Of a stretch of 64,000 nucleotides of DNA, positions 1 to 14,515 are shown piece after piece. The stretch covers positions 1 to 64,000 of the forward strand of contig JADWOT020001148.1 in assembly GCA_036345935.2 (NCBI GenBank), read 5' to 3'. Within the stretch, counting starts at the first letter, position 1. Each line of letters opens with the position of its first letter. Position numbers and translations under genes: made by a program. This DNA comes from Taenia hydatigena (Eukaryota; Platyhelminthes; Cestoda; Cyclophyllidea; Taeniidae). The notes below the pieces were generated by a model. That model ran no database searches. It saw only the letters and a program-made list of their open reading frames with translations, and was not told the origin of the DNA.

Positions 1-3000
1 TTGCTAAAGGATATTCGGAAAGCAGTTGAGCATTTGTCGCGCGGATAATAATGGTGAGGTGCAGTGGAGAAAGAGAAACGCAGAAAATAAGAGCGGTGGA
101 TTGGAAAGTGCGGCGAAGATATGAAGTAATAGGGGGATGAGTGTGTAAAAACTAGCAAAATATGCTTGCTTTATACTAGCATTTGGAAGGAATGGGGTGA
201 CTACCAAATGAGGAATAAACATGCACATTTGCAGGAAAATGAGTTTGACAATGAGACTACTTTACAAGGAGAAGGAGAGCGACGAAAAGTACATTGTTAT
301 GGATGATTCGATGGGCTTGAAAGTGGAATGAAAAGGAAATGAGGAAGAGGAAAAGAATCTCATCCGCATAACCTTATGTTGCAAAGACAGCTGTAGCCTT
401 CCGAGACCTTCTTGAAAGCAAAAGAAGGCATACTGATAGTGTAATGCTTATGTTTTGCACTGAATGCAGCCGTAGTTACCAACACTAATTAATAAGTTTA
501 TTAGGCGCGGTTTTGATGCGATTGGTGTTGTGACGCAATCTGTCTCTGATTACTAAGAAACAGGGAGCTATGTGATGATTGCTTGTACATTCCAAGATTC
601 GATTTGTTAAATAATCTTTTCACTTGCAGTGTGCCGTTTTTTGAATAGGCAAGGTTTTTTAAGCATTAAGCAACGCTAACCAACAGATTACGAGCATATG
701 CGGCGTTGGCACATTCCAGGATTGTCTTCTGTTCAAGGCGTTTCACATTTTATTTCCTCAAATGTCACTAGTCTGGTACTACAGTTCCTGGAATGCTGTT
801 TTTGCTGAGGGGATACAAGGCCTATTCATTATCGCTACTGTACTGCCTTTAGAAGGCATTGACAATGGTTTCGCATTTATCTAACCGTCCTGTTCATAAA
901 GCTTGTCTCTTTTGTTGCTACCAGAAGAACGCCGGTAAGAACTTTACTTTTTTTCGAACGTGCAAAATTTTTTGCATAACTGTGTTCCTTACGAACGCGT
1001 CGCCATATACAACGCTGTGCAAATTCCCTTACCCGTATTGTACTGGAGAATTAGAGTGCTGTTGTCTTTGTTTATAGCTAGATTAGTGTCTGATGATCCA
1101 TTATTGAAACCTGTCCATATTAGGTTGTGTCAAATGCCCTAACATTGGATGCACAGAAACATGACGTTTCGCTGAGCATCTCATGCAAAGCCTAGCATTC
1201 GTGTGAGTGATGGCTTGTTCCTATCCTTCGTTGTCCCCATGAGGCCATATTGGTCACAGTTGCCCTTTTAGTGGCAGCATTCTGTACAGTTAGTTGAACG
1301 CATACTTAAAAGTCGAGAAAGTCTAAAACCAATACAGGCCAGAGCACTTACTCTGGCCCTTTTTCGCGTTTCATTATGTTCCATTCAATTTTTAGTGCTA
1401 TCCAACCCCTTGCTTGTTCGCCGCGGTCTTTAGCAGGTTTCATCCATCTGTAGAGAAATCAACATTTTTTTCGAATTTAAGGTAAGGCTTGTAGACTATG
1501 CAAAGTTAATTGATTTATCGTCTCACTGTCTGCTTCTCCGCTTTTATCTGCTAGTATTCTGACCATCTGTTTGGCACGGAATACTAGTTCTCCCATGCAG
1601 AAAGGCTGGCAAACTGTCTATGAGAAGAAATTAAATCAACCGCTTTGTCGGTCCTAGAATCAACATCCTAAGGCCGATGAAAGACTGCAGCAGAAACCGA
1701 TTTTCTACGGCTGTGGCGGTCTCAAAAACCTTGTCTTTAATTGTCCATGTGATCATATGGTATACTTCTTTTAGCATGTGAGATAGAATCGAGCTGTATT
1801 GTAAAAAGGCTAGTGTGTCCCTAAGCCTCGCCAGTTGAGGAACTCAATTCAACACTTGGATGCCTTCATTTACTTTTCGCCTTTCGTTTACCCAAAACGA
1901 GTAAATTAAACAATGAGACATTCCTTATTTGAAATAATCGAACAAGTGCGGTGTTCATGGTTACACTAGCTCAAAGCGCACGATCTCTTAATAAGTAGAA
2001 ACTCCTTTTGACTTGCGTCCTTTATGAAAAGACCTGGCACCAACATATGGGCTGATCCTGCCGCCCAGAACACACCACAAGTTCTATCTCCCATGGAATA
2101 AGTTGCATTCTAGTCGATGAAAGTCATCTCAGCTTGAAGTAGTTTGCTTTGCAGTGCACACCTTGTACTTGATTCGTCGCTGCTCATCACAACTAGATGA
2201 GATGGAATTCAAGTTACTAGCGCAATGAAGGCCTGCTGATGATGGCACGTGCGGATGACAACCATAAGGCAAGTTCTGAGAATGGTGACGGTAAAGAATT
2301 CGAGGAAGTGACAGGCGAGACATACCGCCTCTACAAATTGCTAGAAGTTGAATAAAATTGGATGAAAGCATGACAGTGTGTTGTGGTGAGATTTAATCGT
2401 CTTTGCATTAGCTCACGATGAAAAATAGTGGTAGTTGACGCCTTGTTTGCTAAATTCGTGAAGGATACATGAGTTTTGTCAGTAGCATCATGATTAGGCG
2501 ATAAAAGAAGACGCCCTGCTCTGTCATTCCTGCACCACATTGTGCTATTTTACATCAGGGTACGTTGCGCTGTGCCACCATGCACAGCTACGCCCGACCA
2601 CATTTTTTAAACCACAGGCAAAAAGAAATCTGTGGAAACAGCACGTCTGATCCTGACTCGACCAGGTAGAATCAGCAAGCATCAATCCCGACAGGTTTTC
2701 CTTTTGCCACACGGCTTTGGAGTTCTACCCATTCATCTGCATGCCACTTGTTCACCACCAGAGATTAAGCACATTGACTTACCTCCTCTTTGACGCCCCA
2801 TCGTGCGAGCAAGGCGAACCAAAATACCAAACCTACTCAGTCTAGCACAGAGCTTACTTTTACCTACTTACTAAAGTGTCTGTAGGTGTGCTCTTGCTGC
2901 TCGCCGGCCACCAGTCATCCTTCTTTCACCGCATCTTTTACACTGCGAATGATCAAAGATCATCTAAGATGTGCGACCTTGCCCTCATTGTTCTCTTAAA

Positions 3001-6000
3001 TGCAGAAGCCATTTGGCAGAAAGAGTACCGTAGGACTAGGTACGCGTTTGAAACATCGCTAAGCTTGTGTATATTGGTCGGATTATTCCATGATTGTGAG
3101 AGGGAATCAATTGCCCATTGCATATCTAATGTTGATCTGCGTTAAGTGGTTTTGCGTAAGAAAAGCAAGTATACAAAGACACTACTAAAATTTGTCCACA
3201 GCCACACCCTAGACGCCAGCTCATCCACACACATAATTACTAGTCATCGGCGTGGAAGTTTTACACAATTCTCTTCACAAGAACGCCAAAAGGAAAGGCG
3301 TAATTTAAGGGAAATCTCTATCAAATCATACAGCAATGCTATAGGGTGTGAAATATGTGGAAGGTGATTGGTTCCTAACTGCGGAAACATCAAGGACCTC
3401 TGTTAGGACCAATCCTGCAGTTCACTCTGAGTCTTGGGTGTAATTTCGGTTCTAAAAGTGTAATAAAGGAGGACCATGAGATTTCATTAAAGAGAAAAAG
3501 AGAGGCGAAAAAAGATTGCACTTATCAACCATAACCAAGCTTGGGGAAGGAAAGATACTATGGGTCGAATCGGGACTCAATTTCTGCTACTGTAGCACTT
3601 TATGTATTAGTCATAAAACGCTGGAAAGCAACCTAAAGAGGCATATAACTGCTGAGGTACCTACCTAATTGCTACGTCAGCCGTGCTTCAGTGGGTGCTG
3701 ACGTCGCAAATCCGCTGTTGCACGTTTCATCGAGCTTAGGGACCCATTTGCTACGCCTTATGCTTCTAGACTCATGTCAAATAATCTTAATGCACCGCTT
3801 GCACCACTTTCACATGCACCGAAATAAGCGGCCGTGGAATAGATGTTACAGTACAAATGCGTGCCATGAGGTTGTATGAGCTAAAGCCATGCACTCCTAC
3901 AATGTGAGTCGCAATAGGATCTAAAATTGACTTACAAAATTGTAGATGTGATTGTGTCGAAGTACAGTGCTTAGCAGAGGTGGTTAGCAAAATCAATGTC
4001 GGCAAAGTTTAGCGAAGATGGCAGTTAAGCCAGAGGCGACACAAACTGAAAAAAATGTGTAAGTATGTACTTTGATGTAGTCAACATCGTGGTTTTCTAT
4101 ACCAAGTATGAGCAGTGCAATCAAGGGAATTTTTGAATAATGGGTCTACAAGGCAGCGAAATGTATGACAACGTGCATTGGGTGCGCAAAACGCTGGCTA
4201 GAAAGAGTGGTTTGCCGAGAAACACTTACGATTGAAATGTGCCTGTGGAAATTAAAATGATGCCCGGAGGAGACCACGTAGAAGATTGACTGCGGTGCAG
4301 TAGTTCATGAAGACGGCCAATATGTAGGCGCTGGAATGGGGTCTTTAGAGTGTATCGGAGCCAAATGGCAGGGCTGCGATGCTGCTACCATGTGTGTGAA
4401 CAAACACACGACTTCTCTGTTGGCTTCCTTTTAGTCATTCCTCAAGTCAAGGACCATAACGTAACGCTGAAAAGGTACTCTGAGGCCATTTTGACGTTCC
4501 TTAGTTAGCAACAAGTCCCCTCTAATTCCCACACCCCATAGCATGATTGTATGATTTGATAGATTATCGAATGTATAAGCCGTTCTTTTCAAGAGTCATG
4601 TGGGTGTCATAATAGAGATGGCAGCTTCAACAGCAACTGTTATCAAAGTGCGCGAGTGGGTAAGGAAGAGAGAAGGGTGGCGCTCAAATGCCTCTCCTAC
4701 TTGCAATGCTACAAGAATGATAAATGAGACAAAATTTTGGCGCAAGAAATGCCGCAAGTGATTGCAAAGTCAGACAAGCTCCTATGTTATAATTCGGATA
4801 AATTTTGAACCTAAATGGGCAGAATATTCCACCGCTCTATATGCTTGTGTCATTTTAACTTTCTCTGCCATAATAGGCCCCTTTGCAATCGGCTAGGTCC
4901 AAATTCGTATCATATAATGCGAGAAACGGTACAACAATTATCAACAGACTGAACTGCTAAGCAAAAATTTGAAATTTGAGACATAAATAAAAAAGACAGT
5001 ACTCAGCTGTGTTTTACATCAAAATCACTTTACTGACGATCTGTTTTTCACTGAATCAAAAGAAACCTTGCATCGAATATTTTTTGCTGTATGCATGCAT
5101 TGATCCCAGTCACTGGTCAAAATTAACATAAATTATTTATTTAATATGGTAATGAACGTGGTAAGAAGCTCTTTTGCAGTTAAATCCTCTTCTCTTATTG
5201 CCCAAAAGACTTCTGAGTAAAACCCTGTAGCTGTTAAATAACTTAAATTGTTGTTTACATTGTATATATTAAGTCGCATGAAGCAATTTACTGGGTATTA
5301 AGAAAATGATTTTTGGAATAAATGCCGACTGCTAATTTATGCATGGGAGGCTAGGTAAGAATTCATAAAACACAATTCGTTCATACCTGAGTTATATGCG
5401 AGGTAACGCCAAAGGCGGAATTCTGTCTCCGATTCGATGGCTAAAGAGGCCATGCTTAGCAAATTATGCTCCAGTCAAACGCGTTGCATTCTTGCAAAAT
5501 TCATGTATTTTCCATTAATTAAGATAAGACTGCGAAAAATGCTGCCTATTTTTGCAAAAAGCATGGCATTTTATTTCGAAAACGGATCAAGTTTACCATC
5601 AAGACGGGAAGCAGTTACCGTTAGTGACCTTGAAAATGATGAGCGAATTACATAAATAAAATACCTGTTAATTTCGCAAAACACGCAGTCGGCAGTTAAC
5701 TTGTGTCTTGAAAAACACAAAGCTCAAATGTGTTTATTTTTGCTTTTGAACAATACGTGCCGTCTTTCATCTAACATAGGGGATCAAATAATTAATTTGT
5801 ATAAGCCTTACTAGAACAAAATCAATCACTAATAATAAGCATGTGCTCACAGTTAGCAAACAGTACTTTATTTTTATTTGTCATATTCATGTCTCCAAAT
5901 ATGATGCCACAACAACGTCTCTTATGCATCATTATCAAATATCACCCCTTTTCCGAATCTAGAACTGGGTCTTCTCAGCTCCACCACAGGCATTTCCCAC

Positions 6001-9000
6001 AATATTGATCGTTTCACAGTGGTATATCACATGCTAGACACTCCTTGGCACAAAGCTGTACCCATCGCATGGCGTGATATGCGAAAGCGAGCTTCGTTTC
6101 ACCCAATTTAAACATTTGCAAACCTAGCCGCGGCGCTTATCAATGAGGCAAAATCTTGTGCTTTCTGCTGACCCGCAGGCTTTGAACACACATGTTCCTT
6201 AAGAAGAGGCATACGTCCACTTAATTTATGCATAACAGATATATTCACAAGCTGATTGAGCTCCAAGGGATTATCTGTTTTACATCTTTCCGTGTGAGAG
6301 GCTGTGTATTTGCAGTCACATTGGCAGACGAAATTCTGACTACTTCAGGTTCCTCTCTTGCGATTACCCAAAGGCAGGGTTTTTCAAATTATTAAGAAAG
6401 TGTGCACAGTGTGTATGGCAAGCAAAACATATAGTTTACCAAATATTTATCGACAGTCTAATTAGAAACCTTAATCTATGTAGTGTTGTACTTCGAATTC
6501 TTACAGCCTGTCACCTACCGGCTGATTGACAAATAGGATTAACAGCTTTAATCCCTTCTAAAAGGGTGTTTAAAGTCAACTCATGGATACCGTTTTTGAA
6601 GTGAAATTAACATGCTACTAATGAAGTAGTTGAATAAGCCATTGCTAGACCCCGCCTCAACATCGAGGGATGAAATGGATATTCACCTTATTCGGTCACA
6701 CAATGCTATTTGACAGCATTTTACATTAGCTAAAGACAGAAGTGCAAATATTGCAGAGGTGTCACCAATGCGCATAAGTCTCCTCTATGTTAGACATTTG
6801 CCTTCAATAACCGCAAACTACATCACCAGGCGTAATGGCCATTCTTCTTTTTGCCGCTTCTGCTTAATTTTCTCTGGTCCATTTTTACAATTAGCAATGG
6901 TGGTGGGGTTTATATTTGAGGTAAGTGTATGGCTTCAGTATAGTCTTTTCTTGGACCTGATAATCAAATGATGCAGGGATGTGGCACCCGATATCTGAAA
7001 ATTGGCAATACGTGGACGCCCTCGTTGTAGAAGAGCTGTCTCCTCCCAAGGATAATTACTCAATCCACAAGCTCCGTGTTGTCGGCGGCTAAATTCAAGC
7101 GTGGCGATTCGGCGAGACATCAAATAACCATTACTACCCGCTATTTGTGCAATTTTCGTGCATTAGGGCATGTATGGTTGTGCAGCCAATCTCCCTCTCC
7201 TACCAACAGAGGCTCAGTGCTTCTTTTTAATAACTAAATGACTCCTTAACCCGCCAAACGGAAGTAGTGGGACCGAACCCTAATATGAATGGATTTTGCC
7301 CGCCAAGGCTTCCTACTGGCTTCATGTAGTGGAATAGGTTCCCACTCGTGCTTGTTTACTTCAGTTATTATTCAGCACGCACTACTTTTTTGTAGGATTC
7401 GAATTATTAATCAACTACACATCAGTTTTGATTCAATGCATCGCTTTACGCAGACAAAACATAAATCTCGAGTATCCCTACTTTCGACTTAAATCGCTGC
7501 ATTCTAGGCAGTGCTCTTTTGATAAAATTGACAACAATCATTCTATTTCATGCCTACTATTCGAAACTTAACAAGGCGCCTTCTTCCATAACCGCCTCCA
7601 GACCTCTTAAAGTTGATATCACCTTGATGCGTATGACTCTGTAGCACAATGCACATTTGAAGTCGAAACGTTTTATTTCAATGCAACAAGTAACAACAAA
7701 TTAGAGTGATAAATGCATTTGAAGGGGGCTCAGTAACATCTAACCTTGATCAGTATGATATACATAATCAATCCACGGAAGTTATCTACTCCAGTGTCAT
7801 TTTTATCCAGTTGCCGCAAAATTGCTGCTGATGCAGAAGGCCAAATCTCACAGGAGAGAAGAGACATGCCGCAGTGTAGTAAAGTGACTAAACAAAAATG
7901 CAGTTTAATTAGAAGTACAAATGCAGTCATGCGCCACTGCTACTTAGCCAGTTCCTCCACCAAGCCTCCATTTGCACTGACGAAGGTGCTCTCTGCCTAA
8001 AAAACGGCTTTAAGAACATAGAAAAGTACAGTATTGCGCCAGACTTTGTAGACTTCTAGCGGTATCGGCACAGATTCATTAGCCAGCACCGGCCACCAAA
8101 ATGTGCTTCAGCAGCGGTACTGCGCCGGCAGGGCAGCACAACCCTCCGTAGACTGAGAGAGAAAAGGGCTAGTATACAATTTTAGGTGCCCATTCGTCGT
8201 CGCCACTTTTCGCAATACTACCCACAATTCCCATCCGTCCACTCATCTATTCAAACACTCCTCACCACAGAAGTGAGCTAATCGAACTCAGAGAAAGGTC
8301 TCGTGCTTGGAGAAGCAGAATGGGTGTAAAACAACAGTCTCAATCATTGTGCAATTATGAAATAATCTAACCAATTCAATTTGAGAATCGAGACTTAATC
8401 AAACAGTAGCACAGACTGCGCGTCGAGGCTACGCTTAAAGTAAAATTTTGACTGCTTTGGCTTGTATTTGCTCATTTGGTGCCTATTAAAGTCGCTGAAG
8501 ATGCATTTAGCTCGTCAATGGAGAAGCAAACATTTTGTAGCCTATCCGGGGGTGCAGCTGCTGTAATCGTCACCATCACCACAACCACGACTGATTTTGT
8601 CAAAATGGATTGCAGCACGATTCGTATATTGTAGCAGTTACCACACAGGCAATAAAAAAGACCTTAGAAAAAAGCAATTATTTATTTCTTGCCTAAAAGG
8701 GGTTCATTAGGGTGGTTGAGACGCGAAACATATCAAAATAACTAGCAAATTAATGTCCGCTCCTATGTGAACAAGGTAAGAAGCAATATCGAAGGGCACC
8801 TTGTTATTTATTATCCAATAGTCTTATCAATTTTAAGTTCTAGACCACCTGTAATAATAAAAAATGTCAAATCTTTACAGTGTAGTCGATTTTACGATCA
8901 CGACGACGATTCGACACCATGAATGCCAAATATGGCACATTAAAATGAAGTTATTGCAGCAAATGAAAGGCAAAGGTGTTCTAGTGGGTGAGGTCACTTT

Positions 9001-11050
9001 TGTATCATTTTATGGGAATGACCTGCTTAAATTGTTTGAAAAACGTTTACACTGGAGTGCCACAGACGTTTGAGCAGCAGCAACATCACATTGAAATGAG
9101 ACAGGGTTGACTCCACTACTCATGACCGGTGATCAGGTATTAGATGAGTTCGCAAGGTACTTTTGTGTGAACCCGCAGCACAAACACTAATCCGCCATCA
9201 CATCACGAACGCGATGACATGGTAGGAAACAGCGATGCAGCGTCCATACTGGCAAATCAATTTTCTGCGGCGACTGCTAGTCCAATGCCAGCTGTCTGCA
9301 AAACAGTCTAGCTCATGTCAAATAACAGTCTCAAGCACACACTTTTGACCAGATAATGTGTCTCAGTCAGAAGTCTGCTGCCACGCCCAACCTCGTTGCT
9401 TGTCTTAAAGTGGAATACATTAAACAAAGTAAGCAGGAAAAAAATTAATTCGTCCAACTTTGTGTCCAAAAGAACGGACTTACCGGTTTGTTCCTCCTCT
9501 AACGCGTTACAAAATCCATCCGCTCCTCTACCAAAGACCGCACTTCGTGTCATTAGTGTCCGTTGGCTTGTGCTGGACTCGCAAAAGGCGGCAAAGAAAG
9601 ATGCTTTAAATTCTTAAAAGAACTGAAAATATCACAATCATGCACCTACGACCCTTCTACTAAGTCAAATTTACGTTTACCTATGCGCTGCACACGATTT
9701 GGCACTGTCATGAGACGTCGTTCCTTTGGCTTAGGGTCAGCCACAAACATCAACTCATAAGAAAACTGAGCCTATGCCACTAGAAGCCACTAGAATCTTG
9801 TTTTATGCGCTAGCCGTGCGAAAGTCAAAAATGAAGGGGAGGCTAAGTGCCCAATATACATCTGCATAAATCGCACCAAAGTCGGTGCGCGTAGAATCGA
9901 AAGTGAAGACAGGGTAGAAACTAACCACCCAAAACGTCCAAATTGATAGCAAAGGCAAGATTTACACTTAAGTTGGGGCATGCTTTCCTCCGCTATCATT
10001 TGGGTCACATTAAGATGAATATAGCTTTTCAGTTATTACCCCCGCAGGTTGTATTAGTACTGCCAACTAAGATCATCCTGCTTATGCATGATCAACACAT
10101 GGACCAACACAACACGTATGGTTAACTGGAACTAGCTAAATGAATACGAAGGGACAGAAGGATGGAAAGCGCTAATGGTGGAGGCTTCCAAAGAATATTT
10201 GATCAAGAGGCAATGGTTGACACAAGCCTAAATAATAAATTCAGCATGCGCATAAAACTCAACTCCTTCTTACGACCTATTAGAGGATTCTGACGGTCAG
10301 CAAAAAATCATGCACATGGAATTCAGTTAAGTGCTAACAATTTAGAATGTATGCACAAAAACGCACTTATTTGTGCGCAGGGAGTGCCAAAAATGTCTTA
10401 AGGAGGAATCAGCCAGAGTTAAACCGATGTGGCATATCCTTCTCAACTTCTGCTACCTCGTCCAGACAGAGTAATTGTGGAAGAAAAGAGTAATTACAGA
10501 ATAACACTAAAAGCAGCTTTGAAAGCGGAGTGGATGAAGCAGTTGTATCTGGAAGGAAACAATAAAAATTCATTCACACAGGACCGTCAGAATTTCAACC
10601 GATGCAGCCACTAGTCTAATCGAAGGCAGCATAAACAGCTGCAAATTGAGATTGTCGCCATAACTACGAGAAGAGGGGAGGGCGTGGCTGGGCTTCCACT
10701 GTCACTGTTACCAAAAGGATAAAGTGTGACATGTGCGACCGTGGTTTAAAGCAGGATGGAGAGACGCAGCATCTAAATGTACCAAGTCCTCTTTAAATAG
10801 ATTCTCATGCTCTCCTTACTAGGAGTCACTGACTGCAGGCAAAACGGTTACCAATTAACATGACCAAACCAATGATCAATCGAACCATTTGCTAACCAAA
10901 TAAACGTTGTGTAGGGACGCCTACTGCCCACCGTGACCACAGCAAATGCAATGCGGAGAATTAAGTTCACACAACATTCTCAACAATAGCCATTATACAG
11001 TCGCAAACGGGTTCTTCAAAGACCAAGTATCCCTTTAAGTGGCAAAAATT
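1..11050. other. Non-coding stretch, no gene recognised
   Basis: No frame in this stretch gives a convincing protein, splice-linked exon series or RNA gene. The open frames are all under 95 codons and many begin at non-ATG codons. The part from about 4,980 to 5,930 is visibly AT-rich, with several runs of A and T. The only recognisable element is a short fragment of repeat family E near 391-435. I read it as intergenic or intronic DNA. Confidence 0.5.
391..435 (+). repeat. Repeat family E, short fragment
   Basis: About 44 bases beginning tgtagccttccgagacc line up with the start of both units of the duplicated element at 14,106-14,515. They share the block cttgaaagcaaaagaa with the first unit. 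Similarity fades after about 435. This is a seen match by eye; I cannot give a score. Confidence 0.4.
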
Positions 11051-11059
11051 GCAATCCAC

Positions 11060-13120
11060 AATCCGTGCCCTTCTCAATACTACGCAAGCAATGTTTAAAT
11101 TTGTGCTTTTACTTCACTATTCTACATCAAAAGCAATCAAGAAGGCCCATGGTCGGTAGCCATTCCATCAAAGAAAACAAGTTGCTAAGATGCAAATCAA
11201 ATCAATTCTGGATTGCTACGAATAAGAAACAGCGCATCTGCACGCGCGAGCTTTCTCAGCTTTCTTTTTAACAGGGACTCCGCAAATATCAGCCACACTT
11301 ATGCCGTGACATTTTATAATGAAAATCACATCAGACCCTTAAAAATGTAGCAAGCCATTGGCACACATTCTAAGCAAATTTGGATCGAAACGAATGAGAA
11401 AAAGCATATCTGCAGTCCCAAGCTTTCTTAGCCTTTTCTGTAAGATTTACTTACGAATACTGCCACAAGCGCTTACAAAAGAAACAAATAAACGGTACCC
11501 AAGAGTAGGCAATTCTACATCAAAACAGATTAAAATATCGTTCTTACAGACCATAGACCTCTGGGCTTCAGCTGTAAATAAAGGCTCTTAAAACATCAGG
11601 CACGGCAAAAATTAAAAGATTTAGTTACGACTTAAACTAAAAGTGCAACCAAAGGGAACCAAGCAGGTGCACCAAAGCTTAAGCAAATGTAGATTGAAGC
11701 GGAAAGACTAACAAAACCATGTTAAATGTAAGAAAAGGCCCCTAAGGCCTAATTCTCATTGAGCATAAATAAAAGAAATATAACAGAGTGAACCAATATA
11801 GATAGGCTATTTTCAATTCCTTCATAAATATGCTCGAACCGCAATCATAAATCGACATTAAATAATTAATCACGGAGCATCAAAATAAAACTACGAAGGC
11901 AAAAGAATGCAGATTCACTATTATGATCAAGACGGAATCTAAAAGCAGTTAACGAGAGCGCAGCGATATATTCCAGCCGCTTTTGGTTCATTTTCCTGCA
12001 GAAAATACTAAAGCAACATTACTTAAATCGAGAAAAAGGATTGCAATGCTCAAAATGCCGCATATTCTCTATCCTAATTAGGGCTTAATAAAAGGTGACC
12101 AAATAGACCGCCACTGCATGAAACGACTAATTTCGGTTACTTTACCAACGCAAACTCAACACGCATCGCGTGGGGCGAGAACATCAGGAAACGGTAATAG
12201 TAGACGAGAGGTCGCGGAATGCCTTTTCTGATCGAGGCTAAAATAAATCGCAAGGAGTTTTATATCAGAGAAATAACCTGGCTATTTCTGATGCTAATCC
12301 CAAGATAAAACTTAAACGGGTCGAATAAAGCTCAAGCGGCATTATTTAACTCTAGAACATCAGAAAACAATGACAGGAGACGCGAGTTCGCAGGTGCCTT
12401 TTTCTAAAAAAGGCTGAATCAAAAGGAATGAAATCGAGCGCAGGGATATAACCCGCATATTTTCGGTACCTCTCCTAAATAAGTTTTATGTGTGTCGAGT
12501 TGAATCATGCCGTCATTGCTTGACTCGAAAAAAGTACATATAATTTTACAAGACAAGAGGCCGCGGAATCCATGTTTTGGTCAAGGCCAAATCAGAAGTG
12601 ATGTTTCGGGAAGAAGTGACAACTCGACTACCTTCGGTTCTTTTCATAAACTAATCTCATTACGCTTCGACCGAGACTTAGTATTCATTACTTAAATCGA
12701 GAGCTTCAGAATATATTTACACTGGACAAGAGGCCACAGAATTTCTTTTCTGATCAAGGGTTAAATCAAAATTGATGGATTACGGCGCAGTAGCATAATG
12801 CAACTAATTCAGTTTCATTCGCAACTAACCTCGATATGAGCCGAGCAGAACTAAGTCTTCACTGTATAACTTGAGAATGTCACGAAATGCTTACAAAAGA
12901 CAAAATACCGTAGGGCGCCATTTCTGGGTAAGGCTACATCAAAGCGAATTATATATAAAGCTTAAAGATTTAGCACGATTACTTCCCGTTCCCTTGGAAA
13001 CATAAATTAAATGCCCCTCTACTCAAACCAATTCGCTACTGATTAATATCAAAAGCAGCTGCAGAAGACTGGAAGCCTCGAAATTTCAGATCTGAACAAA
13101 ACAGATATGAAAAAGATGAA
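11060..13120. repeat. Satellite-like tandem array, unit about 150-177 bp
   Basis: The same landmarks recur in the same order. One, a form of gaggccgcggaatgcctttt, starts near 12,211, 12,386, 12,560, 12,733 and 12,910, so the steps are 175, 174, 173 and 177 bp. A second landmark, an aattTCGGTTc-type block, recurs near 11,981, 12,131, 12,461, 12,632, 12,808 and 12,983. Earlier, more worn units are recognisable near 11,893, 11,728 and 11,500. The block ending in agctttctcagcctttt appears at about 11,250 and again 174 bp later. Units differ strongly from each other, so the array is old. At least ten units seem present, and array edges are approximate. No reading frame runs through it. Confidence 0.8.
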
Positions 13121-14100
13121 GCAGGTACCACATTTAATCATGCTACATCGATAGCCAGAGCTTGTCCAGATCATTTCTAGACCAAAGCATAAGAAATATG
13201 GAACGCAGCGCAGCTAATGCGACACTCATGAACAAATTTGCGATGGTTCCAGCTGTGCACTGATATAAAATGCCAATTATTTCCATTATGGTGGAACGAG
13301 AACAGTGGCTAATTTATGGCTTTCAATTAATTTCCCTTCGTCTTGAAGTATCTCTTAAATACTTTAAGTTCACTGATGCTATCTGCGTATTCTATAGACT
13401 TGTTTATTAGCCTAAATTAACGACCCGAATGAAGCAGCTATCGCTGTGTAATAATAAAAACATAATAAATTGTAAAGTAAAATTGTCGAACAAGTGATCA
13501 CTATTACTTATTTTGCAAGAAAAACGACACAAATAGCTATAAAATGCTGTTTACTCTTACCTGGAATGTGTGCGAAGTAATGGCATAAGCAGAATTCTGA
13601 TTCCAAGTAGTCACTCGACTAGCCCACGTTCAATGATATCGACGCTAGTGTAGCAAGATGCATCTCCGTGTAAGTTGAAGGACTAAATACCGTTTCCGTC
13701 AAATAATCCCTGGTAGTTTGGATATATATTATCTATAGGTTCCAATGCATCGACAGGAGAAATGGCACTGCCGCCGTCAATTACCTTGAAGACGAAGAGC
13801 GAATTAGTTAATTTAAAGGCTTGCTTTCCTAACACGAAGGTACTAGCAGCGATCAAAAGATGGCTTTTGTATATTGCTTTCATAATTTACACTTATTTTG
13901 ATTTTAAATGGTGCATAGTATATTCGATTTGGTTTTCGTATTCCACTTGATTAAATAATGCAAACTTCTTTTGAACCCGAATATATTAATTAGCATACTC
14001 GTGTAGCCGCATCTGATCGTAATTTTTAAATACATTTATGTATTTAATTATTCAGAGAAAGTGCGAGGGGAATGTTTTTTATTTTGTTGTCCCTAACACC
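13121..14100. other. AT-rich stretch, nothing recognised
   Basis: I see no gene, RNA or repeat match here. The sequence is rich in A/T runs, especially at 13,440-13,560 and 13,880-14,060. Confidence 0.5.
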
Positions 14101-14105
14101 ACCAA

Positions 14106-14280
14106 TGTAGCGTTCTGAAGCTTCCTTGAAAGCAAAAGAATAAATAATGTTGGAGCAGAAAATATATGTTTGCCGAACAGGAAGGAATCCAAGCTGCCGG
14201 CATGACCTAGAGACCTCCTCACCCGACAACGGCTATAGGACCACTCAAGTGATTTTAGCCAGAACCAGCAGTTGCACAAA
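14106..14280 (+). repeat. Repeat family E, first unit of a local duplication
   Basis: This 175-base stretch starts tgtagcgttctgaagcttcc and ends agaaccagcagttgcacaaa. It matches the second unit at 14,343-14,515 along its whole length: matching start, a shared central 'gccggcatgacctagag / actggcatgtcctggag' block, and a matching end. The 157-codon minus-strand open frame across both units is probably a by-product of the duplication, not a gene. Confidence 0.7.
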
Positions 14281-14342
14281 CCAAGCGTTGCATCCGCTTC
14301 TTCAAATCTAGCTATTAAGATCCATACCTTTACTAAAGACAT

Positions 14343-14515
14343 TGTAGCGTCCCGAGGCTCCCTCAAAGGCGAAAGAAGACAGAATGCTAAAGTGGAATAT
14401 ATATTCAACGGGCAGAAGGAAATAAGCCACTGGCATGTCCTGGAGGCCAGCCCACGCAGCCAGGGCAATATGGCCACCTCTGTGACCCTGACAGAAACCG
14501 GTAGTTCAAACAAAG
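14343..14515 (+). repeat. Repeat family E, second unit of a local duplication
   Basis: This is the partner of the unit at 14,106-14,280, offset by 237 bases with about 62 unrelated bases between them. The start (tgtagcgtcccgaggctccc) and end (agaaaccggtagttcaaaca) align with the first unit. Plus-strand and minus-strand frames are both open here, which argues against coding meaning. Confidence 0.7.

Noticed and set aside
7240..7290. tRNA B-box-like gggaccgaaccc (reverse complement GGGTTCGGTCCC)
   Set aside because: No matching A box, acceptor stem or anticodon arm could be drawn around it; no tRNA was found in the window.
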